DNA of 64,000 bases. Origin: Virgibacillus siamensis. Its GTDB lineage: Bacteria > Bacillota > Bacilli > Bacillales > Amphibacillaceae. The notes below the pieces were generated by a model. That model was not told the DNA's origin and did no database searches. It worked only from the letters and a program-made list of their open reading frames with translations. Of the stretch, positions 8,692-18,185 are shown piece after piece. The stretch covers positions 2,232,001 to 2,296,000 of the forward strand of contig NZ_FUIH01000007.1 in the NCBI RefSeq assembly GCF_900162695.1, given 5' to 3'. Positions within the stretch are counted from its first letter, which is position 1, and every line of letters begins with the position of its first letter. The translations under genes were made by a program, and so were the position numbers.

Positions 8692-10455
8692 TTAAGATGC
8701 CATGTCGCGTTGAATCGCGTCTAATCGTTTATTGTTCGTGGCAATAAAGTAAATAACTACAAGCCAGATCATTAATGCGATAACCGTTCCGATGTTAAAA
8801 ATACCTTTTTCGGCTGTCCACATAATCGAATAACCGATGGCTCCCAACAACAATGCATAATAGAAAAATGGAAGCAGCGTTTTACGAATGACATGTCCTT
8901 CTTTTCCCACCAAGCCAACAACTGCGGATGCAGCAACAACGTTATGCACACAAATCATATTTCCTGCCGCACCGCCAACTGCTTGGAGGGCAACCATCCA
9001 GGTCGGGCTGGCACCGATATTTTCACCGACCCCGTATTGGAAAAGGGAGAACATCATGTTGCTGACCGTGTTGCTGCCGGCCACAAACGCTCCAAGACCG
9101 CCGATAAACGTTGCTAAAATCGGATAGATGGAACCTGTAAGATTGGCAACACCTTCGGCCAAAACGAGCGGCATTTTATCGTAGCCTGCCTCCCCGCCGC
9201 CTGAATTAAGAAACACTTGTACCATTGGGACTGTAAAAACAAGTGCTGATCCTGCAGCAATCATGGTTTTGCCGGAATCTTTCCAAGCACGGACATATTC
9301 CGAACGCTTCATACTGTGCATAAAATAAGTCATAACCGAAACGACAACGAAAATAAATCCCGGTGAATAGAGAATCTCCCAACTGGATGAAATTTCCGTC
9401 CCAAAAATATTTGGTACCGAAATCTTAACAGATTGCAGCCAGTCCTGAAGCACAGTTAAACGTGAAAAAAGCAACAGGACAGCAATCAGAACATATGGAG
9501 CCCATGCACGCATCATGCTGATTTTACCTGCATAAATATCACTTTGTTTCAGTTCAACGCGCCCGGTCCATGTTGGATCCCAGCGGTCCTTTGCTTCAAA
9601 ATCCCAAGTTTCATCATCCTTAGGCATTAAAAAGCCTTTTTTAGCGGCGGGAATGACAATTGCAAGCCCGAGTAAACCACCGATCATGGAAGGGAATTCA
9701 GGTCCTAACAAGTTTGCAACAATGACATACGGTATTGTCATCGCCAGAGAAGCAAATAACGCAAATTTCCAGACTTTTAATCCTTCACTCAAGGATTTAT
9801 TCTTCCCGAAAAACCGTGTCAGCATGGCAACCAGAAATAACGGAATCAAAAGTCCCGCGACTGCATGAAGCAGGGCTACTTTACCGGCAACACCAAATAC
9901 AAAACCTGAAACATCACTAACCTGAGAAAGCGGCTCAATTCCTGTACCAACCCCAACAACCATTGGCGTACCGACTGCCCCGAATGATACCGGTGTACTT
10001 TGAATAACCATGCCTGACACTACAGCCGCCATTGGCGGAAATCCCAGTCCAACCAATAAAGGTACTGCGACAGCTGCAGGTGTACCAAATCCTGCTGAAC
10101 CTTCAATGAATGATCCGAAAAGCCATGCAATGATAATAACCTGTATACGACGGTCCGGCGTAATATCCGTAAAGCCGCGGCGAATGGTGTGGAGACCCCC
10201 GCTTTCCTGAAGTGTGTTCAAAAGTAGTATCGCACCAAAAATAATAAATAAAAGCGTAACAGCGACGATAAGACCATGAACAGATGCAGCAGCCACTTTC
10301 GGGAATCCGATATCCCAAATGAAAAGCGCCAGTAACACTGCTGTGATGTAAGAAAGCGGCATTGCTTTACTTGCTGGCCATTTAAGCCCGACTAGAAAAA
10401 CAACAACAACAATAATCGGAAGTAAGGCCAGAACAGCTAACATTCCAGTGCCCAT
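8692..10455 (-). CDS. lldP: L-lactate permease family transporter (LctP/LldP)
   Basis: A 587-residue protein with about 12-14 membrane helices, the usual length of LctP/LldP lactate permeases. Family features include WLFGSFIEGSAGFGTPAAVA near residue 110, PMVVGVGTGIEP near 165 and FIGGLGAFVAGSNTVSNMM near 465. LldP-type permeases import lactate and glycolate with protons. It sits downstream of the glycolate oxidase genes and an FAH-family gene on the same strand, so glycolate or another 2-hydroxy acid is the likely substrate. The start ATG 10455 has an AAGGAGG site. Confidence 0.9.
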   Translation of the reverse strand: MGTGMLAVLALLPIIVVVVFLVGLKWPASKAMPLSYITAVLLALFIWDIGFPKVAAASVHGLIVAVTLLFIIFGAILLLNTLQESGGLHTIRRGFTDITPDRRIQVIIIAWLFGSFIEGSAGFGTPAAVAVPLLVGLGFPPMAAVVSGMVIQSTPVSFGAVGTPMVVGVGTGIEPLSQVSDVSGFVFGVAGKVALLHAVAGLLIPLFLVAMLTRFFGKNKSLSEGLKVWKFALFASLAMTIPYVIVANLLGPEFPSMIGGLLGLAIVIPAAKKGFLMPKDDETWDFEAKDRWDPTWTGRVELKQSDIYAGKISMMRAWAPYVLIAVLLLFSRLTVLQDWLQSVKISVPNIFGTEISSSWEILYSPGFIFVVVSVMTYFMHSMKRSEYVRAWKDSGKTMIAAGSALVFTVPMVQVFLNSGGGEAGYDKMPLVLAEGVANLTGSIYPILATFIGGLGAFVAGSNTVSNMMFSLFQYGVGENIGASPTWMVALQAVGGAAGNMICVHNVVAASAVVGLVGKEGHVIRKTLLPFFYYALLLGAIGYSIMWTAEKGIFNIGTVIALMIWLVVIYFIATNNKRLDAIQRDMAS

Positions 10456-10488
10456 TTTAAAATCCTCCTTATAAAGGTTTTATATTGA

Positions 10489-10523
10489 ACAACCATCAAT
10501 TTTTTAATAATTGATATGGTTGT
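10489..10523 (-). promoter_or_regulatory. Inverted repeat upstream of lldP
   Basis: Arms ACAACCATCAAT (10489-10500) and ATTGATATGGTTGT (10510-10523) form a 12-bp inverted repeat with a two-base bulge, just upstream of the lldP ribosome site. It may be an operator or an mRNA hairpin; the sequence does not decide. Confidence 0.4.
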
Positions 10524-10571
10524 AAAAACAGAACGCAATTTAAAGCCTTTTCTTCCTCTTGTTGAAATTAT

Positions 10572-11336
10572 TCAGCCTTGTACAACGGGATTACGAAGCT
10601 CCCCAATCTCAGCTATTTCACAGACGATTTCATCCCCCTCTTTTATCATTTCTGCCCCAAGCGGACTGCCGGTTAAGATCACATCACCCGGTTCCAGCGT
10701 CATCATGCCGGATAGGTACGCAACCATCTTTCGAAGGGACACAATCATAAGCGTTGTTGCACTATCCTGTTTTTTATCGCCATTCAGATATGCTTTAACC
10801 TTGACTTGATCCGGATCGAGCTCTGTTTCGATATATGGTCCAAGCGGAGTAAACGTATCAAACGACTTTCCAATCATCCAATGCCCGGCTTCATGGAAAA
10901 ATTGCGGTGCAGTTACATCATTGGCTGCTGTATAGCCAAAGATATGGTCTGTTACTGCTTGTTCGGTAATGTTTTTGGTTTGTTTACCGATAACCACCGC
11001 TAGTTCTGATTCAAATTTCACCTTATCTATTTTATTTGGGATAACAATTGGTTCCCCGTTTCCGATTACGGAAGAAACCGGTTTATAAAAGAACACAGGT
11101 ATTTCGGGCAACTCAGAAGGTAAATCATCTGTTTTGCCGACGTAATTTGCACCAATTCCAATGACATGCCGTGGCAGAAGCGGTTCCAGCAAATCAATGT
11201 CTTCTGCGCGATGGATTATTTCTGTCTGTTTCCAATCCGAAAAAATACTTCCATCAATTTGTTGAATGCCTCGATCCGTAACGATGCCGTACAAAATAGT
11301 ATCATCCGTTGTTTTTTTAAACCTGGCAAATTTCAT
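10572..11336 (-). CDS. Fumarylacetoacetate hydrolase (FAH) family protein
   Basis: A 254-residue single-domain FAH-family protein. Visible family motifs are VIGIGANYVGKTDD near residue 65, FESELAVVIGKQTKN near 115 with the metal-binding acidic residues, GYTAANDVTAP, and the C-terminal TLEPGDVILTGSPLGA. Members act as hydrolases, decarboxylases (oxaloacetate or acylpyruvate) or isomerases on 2-oxo acids. It lies between glcD and lldP, so it may handle an oxo-acid product of the glycolate/hydroxy-acid cluster, but the substrate is unknown. I prefer ATG 11336 over the in-frame GTG 11345 because AAGGAG lies 8 nt before the ATG. Confidence 0.82.
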   Translation of the reverse strand: MKFARFKKTTDDTILYGIVTDRGIQQIDGSIFSDWKQTEIIHRAEDIDLLEPLLPRHVIGIGANYVGKTDDLPSELPEIPVFFYKPVSSVIGNGEPIVIPNKIDKVKFESELAVVIGKQTKNITEQAVTDHIFGYTAANDVTAPQFFHEAGHWMIGKSFDTFTPLGPYIETELDPDQVKVKAYLNGDKKQDSATTLMIVSLRKMVAYLSGMMTLEPGDVILTGSPLGAEMIKEGDEIVCEIAEIGELRNPVVQG

Positions 11337-11351
11337 GCATTTCACTCCTTG

Positions 11352-11371
11352 GGACGGTGAATCACGTCCCC
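11352..11371 (-). promoter_or_regulatory. Inverted repeat just upstream of the FAH-family gene
   Basis: GGGACGGTGAATCACGTCCC is palindromic apart from one bulged base. It sits in the 75-nt gap between glcD and the FAH-family gene, ending about 8 nt before the AAGGAG site, so it could form an mRNA hairpin or serve as an operator. Confidence 0.35.
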
Positions 11372-11410
11372 TTGTATATTTATTACAGGATAAAGAACCC
11401 GTTCCAGTCC

Positions 11411-12853
11411 TTATCCTGCACCCTTAACTTCAACACAGCGGCCCGGCTGCGGGAAAAGTTTCCCCGGATTTAATTGGTCCTTCGGGTTAAATACAGCGCG
11501 TATATCTGTTTGGGCAGCCATTTCTTCCTCACTGAAAATGAAGCGCATTTCGGCTGATTTTTCAATTCCCACACCATGTTCACCCGTGATGGAGCCACCA
11601 ACATCGGCACAAACCTTCAAACACTCGGATCCAGCCTTTGATGCCCGTTCACTTTCACCGGGTACACTGGCATCGAATAATATGAGCGGATGAAGATTTC
11701 CGTCACCCGCATGAAAAATGTTCGCGATACGAAGCTCATACGCAGCACTTATTTCCGCAATTTTTGACAGCACTTCAGGCAATCGTGTTCGCGGAATAAC
11801 TCCGTCCTGAACAAGGTAGTCCGGAGATATCGCCCCCATTGCACCAAATCCCATTTTTCGATTTGCCCACCAAAGGGACCGTTCCGCTTCATCTTTTGCC
11901 ACTTTTACTTTGCGGACATTGTTATTTTTGCATACGGTAAGAATTTCATCGATTTGATCATCAATTCCAGCTGCAATACCATCAACTTCAATCAGCAAAA
12001 ACGCAGCAATATCGTTTGGATGGCCAACCGGATATGCAGCAGATTCCACACCTTCAATTGCTATTGAATCCATCATTTCCAGCGCGGCCGGAATGATGCC
12101 TGCAGCAATAATCTCGGAAACGGCCTGGCTGGCGTCATTTATATCATCATAATAAGCAAGAACAGTTTTCTTCCCTTCAGGATTTTTTAATACCTTTACA
12201 GTTATTTTGGTCACAATACCGAGGGTTCCCTCTGAACCTGTCAACAGTCCGAGCAAATCGTAGCCTGGCCGATCAGGGACGCCATCTTCACCTATTTCCA
12301 CAATTTCACCATTTGGAAGAACTATCTCTAGCCCTAAAATATGGTTTGTCGTTACACCATACTTTAAACAGTGAGCACCACCTGAATTTTCAGCAACATT
12401 TCCACCAATCGTACATGCGTATTGGCTGGAAGGATCTGGTGCGTAATAATAACCTTTATCTGAAATGGATTGTGTCAGCTTCAAGTTAATATAACCAGGC
12501 TCGACAACTGCTTTTCTATTTTCCAAATCAAGATCTAGCATCCGTTTCATACGAACCAGACTAATGATCACTTCGCCACCAAACGGAGTAGCGCCCCCGC
12601 TTAACCCCGTTCCCGCCCCACGTGCAATATATGGGATCTTTTCTTTGTTCAGGCATGTTACAATCTTCGAAACTTGTTTTGCATTTCGAACAAAGACAAC
12701 TGCTTTCGGCATTCCTTTTGACATCGTATAGCCGTCACATTCGTAGGAAACGAGATCTTCCTTCATATAAAGAACTTCCTTTTCACCGACAATGCTGATT
12801 AATTGCCTGACAACCGCATCCGGCTTTTGTTTCACTTGTTTTCTTCCAAACAA
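11411..12853 (-). CDS. glcD: Glycolate oxidase FAD-linked subunit GlcD
   Basis: About 480 residues, with an N-terminal FAD_binding_4 (PCMH) domain containing PYIARGAGTGLSGGA near residue 80 and DPSSQYACTIGGNVAENSGG near 140, and a C-terminal FAD-oxidase domain with FHAGDGNLHPLILFD near 385 and GEHGVGIEK near 425. These are standard GlcD signatures. With GlcE and GlcF it oxidises glycolate (or D-lactate) to glyoxylate (or pyruvate) at the membrane. The start is uncertain: TTG 12853 has GGAGG at good spacing, whereas GTG 12862 directly abuts GGAGG. It follows glcF closely. Confidence 0.9.
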   Translation of the reverse strand: MFGRKQVKQKPDAVVRQLISIVGEKEVLYMKEDLVSYECDGYTMSKGMPKAVVFVRNAKQVSKIVTCLNKEKIPYIARGAGTGLSGGATPFGGEVIISLVRMKRMLDLDLENRKAVVEPGYINLKLTQSISDKGYYYAPDPSSQYACTIGGNVAENSGGAHCLKYGVTTNHILGLEIVLPNGEIVEIGEDGVPDRPGYDLLGLLTGSEGTLGIVTKITVKVLKNPEGKKTVLAYYDDINDASQAVSEIIAAGIIPAALEMMDSIAIEGVESAAYPVGHPNDIAAFLLIEVDGIAAGIDDQIDEILTVCKNNNVRKVKVAKDEAERSLWWANRKMGFGAMGAISPDYLVQDGVIPRTRLPEVLSKIAEISAAYELRIANIFHAGDGNLHPLILFDASVPGESERASKAGSECLKVCADVGGSITGEHGVGIEKSAEMRFIFSEEEMAAQTDIRAVFNPKDQLNPGKLFPQPGRCVEVKGAG

Positions 12854-12868
12854 CCCCTTCACCTCCCA

Positions 12869-14251
12869 TTAAGACTTGACGAATTTGTTTGCTGCTTCTT
12901 TATCTTTTTGATATGCCAAATCAAGCAGTTGAACGGTATGGACTACTTTTTCACTTCTTCCATATTTTTTAACACCCATCGCAATTTGCAGCATACAGCC
13001 AGGATTCCCCATCGAAATCATTTCAACGTTATCGGGAATATCCTCCATTTTCCGGTCGAGTAGCGCACCAGCCATATCGGGATGTGTAAGATTGTATATT
13101 CCCGCACTCCCACAGCATCTGTCCGCATCAGGCAATTCTGCCATCTCCACCCCTGGAATTTCGTTTAAAAGCTGACGGGGTTCAAAGCGGACACCTTGTC
13201 CATGGGCAAGATGGCACGCATCATGGTATGTTATTTTTGTATTGATTTCCGATTTGGGACGTTCAAAATCATGGTCATACAAAAACTTGGAAACGTCTTC
13301 AACTTTTGCCGAAAATTCTTCAGCTAAAGGCAGCATTTCCGGATCATTGCGGAACAGTTCATCATATTCCTGCAGTGCACATCCGCAGCCGGCAGCATTT
13401 ACAAGCACCTTATCGTAATCCTTAAAAGCCTCGATATTTTGTTTCGCAAGCTTTTTCCCAGCATTCCGCTCACCAGCGTGAATATGAAGCGCACCACAAC
13501 AACCCTGATTTTGCGGCAGACCAACTTCAAATCCATTATGTGTAAGCACACGAATGGTCGATTCATTTACATCACTGAACATGACATCCATGATACAGCC
13601 GGTTAACATTCCCACCCGCTGTTTTGGTTCGCCTTCAGCCGGAACAATTTCCGGATATCTGCCAAGTACTGGTTTTTCCACTTTTGGGAGAATGGATTCC
13701 ATATCTTTCAGATGTGCTGGCATAACATTCAACAAACCTGTTTTCCGCACAGCAGATTGCATACCGCTATTTTGGTAAAAACGCATTAGACTGCCAACCG
13801 CGTTCATACGTTTCTGATACGGGAAAAGTCCCTTCAAAACTGTCCTGCCAAAAGCACCTTTAAAGCCTGTTAAAGGCATCGCCTGGCGAATTTGTCCGCG
13901 TGCTTCTTCAATCAGTCCGCCGACTTGGACATCTGCCGGACATGCTGTTTCACAAGCACGGCAATCAAGACAATCAAAGACAGGTTTTGAAAAAGCTTCA
14001 TTAATATCAATTTTGCCTTCCGCAACGGCTTTAATTAAATAAACTCGACCCCTTGGCGAATTATGCTCTTCACCGGTTTCCTGATATGTCGGACATGCCT
14101 CAAGACACATACCGCAGTGTACACAGTCCGCCCACTTCGTTTCATCCGGAATATCATCCCAAAGATAGTTTCCTAAAGTCTTCGTCTGACAGAGTGCATC
14201 AGCTTTACCGTTTTTCAGCATTGCTGCCAATCTATTCTCATCCCTGCTCAT
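12869..14251 (-). CDS. glcF: Glycolate oxidase iron-sulfur subunit GlcF
   Basis: A 460-residue protein with two [4Fe-4S] ferredoxin-like motifs near the N-terminus (CVHCGMCLEACPTY near residue 43 and CLDCRACETACPADV near 93) and two C-terminal CCG-type cysteine-rich domains (NQGCCGALHIHAG and DRCCGSAGIYN). This is the GlcF layout: it passes electrons from the FAD subunits towards the quinone pool. The start ATG 14251 has GGGGGG upstream and lies directly beside the glcE stop, so the two are translationally coupled. Confidence 0.92.
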   Translation of the reverse strand: MSRDENRLAAMLKNGKADALCQTKTLGNYLWDDIPDETKWADCVHCGMCLEACPTYQETGEEHNSPRGRVYLIKAVAEGKIDINEAFSKPVFDCLDCRACETACPADVQVGGLIEEARGQIRQAMPLTGFKGAFGRTVLKGLFPYQKRMNAVGSLMRFYQNSGMQSAVRKTGLLNVMPAHLKDMESILPKVEKPVLGRYPEIVPAEGEPKQRVGMLTGCIMDVMFSDVNESTIRVLTHNGFEVGLPQNQGCCGALHIHAGERNAGKKLAKQNIEAFKDYDKVLVNAAGCGCALQEYDELFRNDPEMLPLAEEFSAKVEDVSKFLYDHDFERPKSEINTKITYHDACHLAHGQGVRFEPRQLLNEIPGVEMAELPDADRCCGSAGIYNLTHPDMAGALLDRKMEDIPDNVEMISMGNPGCMLQIAMGVKKYGRSEKVVHTVQLLDLAYQKDKEAANKFVKS

Positions 14252-15565
14252 TTATATCCCCCCTACAAAACGTTGACGGTTCAAAATTTTCCGAGGGTCA
14301 ATTGTACGCTTAATTCCTTCCAGCAAAGCAAAGTATCCAGGCTTATCTCCCCAAACATCAATCGTATCCCGAAGTAAAAACGGCAAATGTGTACAGACGA
14401 CATACCCATTCTTTTCTTCTGCCGTAGTCCTCAGTTTCTTAATATAGGAAACAATATCTTCCGGAAACCCTTCTATAAACACTTTGGAAATACCATGGCC
14501 AATACCGCCGTGTGCCTCGACTGCAACATGATGATCCAAGGCAAGCCGGTCAGCAGCTTTCAAATTTTCAATGACATCCAAATTATTGCTCCCAATTTTC
14601 AGTGCTGCTTGTGTTTGAGCAGCGTCATCCACATCATTGTATCCATTAGGACCAAAATGCCGGAACCTTTCCCACCACTGTCTCGCTTTTTCTTTATACA
14701 GTACAGAATGTGTTACACCGTCCGGCAAATGTTCCGCAACCCATTTTTCCTGATCAAGTACGGCACTTTCCCTGTCTTCAAATGCAATTGCCAATGTATA
14801 TTGACTTTTGCCGGTCATTTTTTCCGAAATAGACGGATTTAAAATTTCAAGTGAAACAGGTTCCATCATTGAATCAAGAATAGATACAGAAAAATCGTGT
14901 ATAACCTGTTCACTGCCTTCAGGAAAGTGCAGTAGTGTCAGTCCCTCATATTTTGGAAGCGGACGTAATTTAATTGTGATTTCACTAATGATACCTAGCG
15001 TACCCATTGCACCGACAAAAAGTTTGTTCATATCATATCCGGCAACATTTTTTACAACTTTTCCTCCTGTACGGATAACGTTGCCATTCGGATATACAAT
15101 TCTTGTACCAATGACTAAATCTCTTGCAGATCCGTAATGCAGTCGTTTAGCCCCACTGTCGTTCGCAGCAATAATGCCGCCAATTGTTGCCATTTCCGGC
15201 CAGGAGGGGTCGAGGGAAATGTGCTGCCCTTTTTCACCTATTTCGTCAGTAATTTCCTTTAATGTTGTCCCTGGTTTCACCGTCATTGTCAGATCACCAA
15301 CTGAATGTTCGACAATACCTTTGTATTTGGCAAGCGATACTAAAATATCAGCCTGTTCAATTGCACCACCGTAGCCTCGCTTCGTTCCACCTGAAATAAC
15401 ATTGACAGTTTTATCGTGTTTGTGCGCATAGGCAAGAACGTTTGAAATATCTTCCTCCGAATGAACTTCTATGAATTGATCCCCCCCGTTTCCCAGCGGA
15501 TGCCCTTCCACATTATGTTGAATTTGCGCTGCAGGTAAAACCCCGGTTAAATCTTGGGAACTCAT
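14252..15565 (-). CDS. glcE: Glycolate oxidase FAD-binding subunit GlcE
   Basis: A 437-residue FAD_binding_4 protein with TVNVISGGTKRGYGGA near residue 55, LDPSWPEMATIGGIIAANDSG near 125 and GGKVVKNVAGYDMNKLFVGAMGTLGII near 165. It is longer than many GlcE proteins but carries no Fe-S domain and precedes glcF, matching the third subunit of glycolate oxidase. It is the first gene of the glcEFD unit. GGGGGGGTGATG precedes ATG 15565 and a perfect cre site lies 59 nt upstream. Confidence 0.88.
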   Translation of the reverse strand: MSSQDLTGVLPAAQIQHNVEGHPLGNGGDQFIEVHSEEDISNVLAYAHKHDKTVNVISGGTKRGYGGAIEQADILVSLAKYKGIVEHSVGDLTMTVKPGTTLKEITDEIGEKGQHISLDPSWPEMATIGGIIAANDSGAKRLHYGSARDLVIGTRIVYPNGNVIRTGGKVVKNVAGYDMNKLFVGAMGTLGIISEITIKLRPLPKYEGLTLLHFPEGSEQVIHDFSVSILDSMMEPVSLEILNPSISEKMTGKSQYTLAIAFEDRESAVLDQEKWVAEHLPDGVTHSVLYKEKARQWWERFRHFGPNGYNDVDDAAQTQAALKIGSNNLDVIENLKAADRLALDHHVAVEAHGGIGHGISKVFIEGFPEDIVSYIKKLRTTAEEKNGYVVCTHLPFLLRDTIDVWGDKPGYFALLEGIKRTIDPRKILNRQRFVGGI

Positions 15566-15623
15566 GTCATCACCCCCCCTTGATTTTGCACTCTAGCTAT
15601 ATGTTCTTTTCTAAATCCATTTA

Positions 15624-15637
15624 TGAAAACGCTGTCA
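15624..15637. promoter_or_regulatory. Candidate CcpA cre site upstream of glcE
   Basis: TGAAAACGCTGTCA matches the cre consensus TGWAANCGNTNWCA at every position. It lies upstream of the first glycolate oxidase gene and predicts catabolite repression of glcEFD. Confidence 0.65.
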
Positions 15638-15814
15638 TTTAATAGGAAATTCTTGCCCCCCTGATAACTTTGTCTACATTTAAGCACTGCATGATGGAAA
15701 AGTCAACATAATATTTATAAAAATGCAACTATTTGTACAACAATGATTTATTCCGGATTTCTCGAACAAACATATAAAATAATGAAAAATTAGAGTGAAG
15801 GTTGTAATGGAATG

Positions 15815-15842
15815 AGGGGAAGGACAAGGAAATCCTTCCCCT
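15815..15842 (-). terminator. Hairpin after malate synthase G
   Basis: Arms AGGGGAAGGA and TCCTTCCCCT with an 8-nt loop lie 8 nt after the glcB stop. No T run follows on the minus strand, so it may only protect the 3' end or be a weak terminator. Confidence 0.5.
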
Positions 15843-15849
15843 TGTCCTG

Positions 15850-18033
15850 TTAACTAAGTTTAAGTGAACCGTATTTTTCTTTTGCTTCCAGGCGGCGTTT
15901 GTGCAGAATTGGTTCTGTGTATCCGCTTGGCTGTTCTTTTCCCTTGAAAACAAGCTCACAAGCTGCTTGGAAGGCAACCGAGTCATCGAAGTCAGGCGCC
16001 ATCGGACGATATAATTCATCTCCCGCATTTTGCCTGTCAACTATTGTTGCCATGCGCTTCAGTGTATCTGTCATTTGTTCTTCTGTACAAACTCCATGGT
16101 ATAGCCAATTTGTCAGCATTTGGCTGGAGATACGCAATGTGGCCCGGTCTTCCATAAGGGCTACATCGTTAATATCAGGGACTTTGGAGCAGCCTACACC
16201 TTGCTCAACCCAGCGAACAACATAACCAAGCAAGGTTTGCGCACTATTATCAAGTTCCTCCTGAATTTCATTCGCCGACCAGTTTGGATTTTTGGCAGCC
16301 GGTATTTGTAAAATGTTATCGTGGTAAGTCTTTTTTTCGTTAGCGAGTTCCGCCTGCACCTTTTCGACATCCACTTCATGGTAATGCAGCGCATGCAATG
16401 TTGCTGCCGTTGGTGAAGGTACCCAGGCTGTATTCCCGCCAGCTTTTAAATGACCTGCTTTTTGTTCAAGCATCGCCGCCATCAAATCAGGCATTGCCCA
16501 CATTCCTTTGCCGATTTGTGCTTTTCCCTTTAAACCTGTATCCAAGCCAACACGTACATTATTTTTTTCATAACCGTTCAGCCAAGTGGATGCTTTCATT
16601 TCTCCCTTGCGAATCATTGGACCCGTTTCCATTGATGTATGAATCTCGTCACCTGTTCGATCCAAAAAACCGGTATTAATGAAAACAATTCTATCCTTCA
16701 CTTCATGAATACAATTTTTCAGGTTTATACTGGTACGGCGTTCTTCATCCATTAAACCAATTTTAAGTGTGTTGCGCTTCATATCAAGCATATCTTCTAC
16801 ACGATCAAACAATTCATTCGCGAATGCAGCTTCCCCTGATCCGTGCATTTTCGGTTTAACAATGTAAACAGAACCTTGTTGGGAATTTTGGTACGGACCA
16901 TTGCCCAACAGACCATGTTTGGCCATTAAACTTGTCAGCACACCATCCATTATCCCTTCAGGAATTTCCTGTCCATTTTCATCCAAAATCGCACTGTTCG
17001 TCATTAAATGCCCGACATTCCGGACAAACATCAGTACGCGGCCGGATAGCGAGATTGCTTCACCATTTGGTCCTGTATATTTACGATCAGGGTTCAACGT
17101 TCGTGTTATTTCCTTGCCGCCTTTGTGGAACACAGACGTCAAGTCACCTCTGTTCAAACCAAGCCAATTGCGGTAAACGAGAGTTTTGTCCTCAGCATCT
17201 ACAGCGGCTACGGAATCTTCACAGTCCATAATGCTTGAGGTAGCGGATTCCAAGTAAACATCCTTGACGCCTGCTTCATCCGTTTTTCCAATCGGATGAT
17301 TGTGGTCAATTTGAATTTCAATGTGCAGTCCATTATTTTTCAGCAGGACAGCATTTGGATTTTTCGTTTCGCCCTGATAGCCGGCAAACTTGGATGTATC
17401 CTTCAATCCCGTTGTTTCCCCGCTTTTCAAGGTTACTGCCAGCCTGCCGTCTACAATTGCATAAAGTGTCGCTTGTGCATGTGAAGATTCTTGAAGGGGT
17501 ACATGGTTATCCAGGAAGTTTTTAGCAAAAGCAATTACTTTTTCACCACGGACGGGGTTATAGGAACCTGTCTTCTCAGCGCCGCCTTCTTCACTAATGA
17601 CGTCCGTACCATATAATGCATCGTAGAGTGAACCCCAGCGTGCATTGGCGGCGTTGAGGGCATATCGTGAATTGTCAATCGGCACAACAAGCTGCGGTCC
17701 CGCTTGACGTGTAATAACATCATCGACATCAGCTGTCGTTATCTTAAAATCTTCCACCTCAGGCTCTAAATAGCCGATATCTTGCAGAAATGATTTATAA
17801 GCATCAAAATCATACGCATTATTTTCTTGATGCCATGTATCAATTTGCTTTTGAAGTTCATCTCTTTTTTTCAGCAATGCTCTATTTTTTGGAGCCAGAT
17901 CAGCAACAAGCTTTCCAAAATCGGCCCAAAACGTTTCACCGTCAAGCCCCGTTTCCGGAAGTGCTTCTGAATTAACAAAATCATAAAGCTCTTTAGCTAC
18001 TTGAAGATTGCCTGCCTTTACGTAATTTGTCAT
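15850..18033 (-). CDS. glcB: Malate synthase G
   Basis: A 727-residue cytosolic enzyme, the expected length of the monomeric G isoform of malate synthase. It condenses glyoxylate with acetyl-CoA to malate. Recognisable segments are HNHPIGKTDEAGVKDVYLES near residue 240, IMDCEDSVAAVDAEDK near 270, and KMHGSGEAAFANELF near 400; the C-terminal domain includes NWLYHGV near 640. It directly follows the glycolate oxidase genes on the chromosome, so glyoxylate made by GlcDEF is its likely substrate. The start ATG 18033 has GGGAGG upstream. A LysR regulator is divergent 152 nt away and is its probable controller. Confidence 0.95.
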   Translation of the reverse strand: MTNYVKAGNLQVAKELYDFVNSEALPETGLDGETFWADFGKLVADLAPKNRALLKKRDELQKQIDTWHQENNAYDFDAYKSFLQDIGYLEPEVEDFKITTADVDDVITRQAGPQLVVPIDNSRYALNAANARWGSLYDALYGTDVISEEGGAEKTGSYNPVRGEKVIAFAKNFLDNHVPLQESSHAQATLYAIVDGRLAVTLKSGETTGLKDTSKFAGYQGETKNPNAVLLKNNGLHIEIQIDHNHPIGKTDEAGVKDVYLESATSSIMDCEDSVAAVDAEDKTLVYRNWLGLNRGDLTSVFHKGGKEITRTLNPDRKYTGPNGEAISLSGRVLMFVRNVGHLMTNSAILDENGQEIPEGIMDGVLTSLMAKHGLLGNGPYQNSQQGSVYIVKPKMHGSGEAAFANELFDRVEDMLDMKRNTLKIGLMDEERRTSINLKNCIHEVKDRIVFINTGFLDRTGDEIHTSMETGPMIRKGEMKASTWLNGYEKNNVRVGLDTGLKGKAQIGKGMWAMPDLMAAMLEQKAGHLKAGGNTAWVPSPTAATLHALHYHEVDVEKVQAELANEKKTYHDNILQIPAAKNPNWSANEIQEELDNSAQTLLGYVVRWVEQGVGCSKVPDINDVALMEDRATLRISSQMLTNWLYHGVCTEEQMTDTLKRMATIVDRQNAGDELYRPMAPDFDDSVAFQAACELVFKGKEQPSGYTEPILHKRRLEAKEKYGSLKLS

Positions 18034-18185
18034 TCCTATTCCTCCCTTTCCTGCATCTATCTATTATTCTACTATCAGCTGAACAGTTTCAGAAATACTT
18101 GTTTTGCATAAATCCTATTCCTTTTAGCTATACCTTTTAGTATAATAAGGCACAATTACATTATGGTTTTGAAAGGGTGCCTATA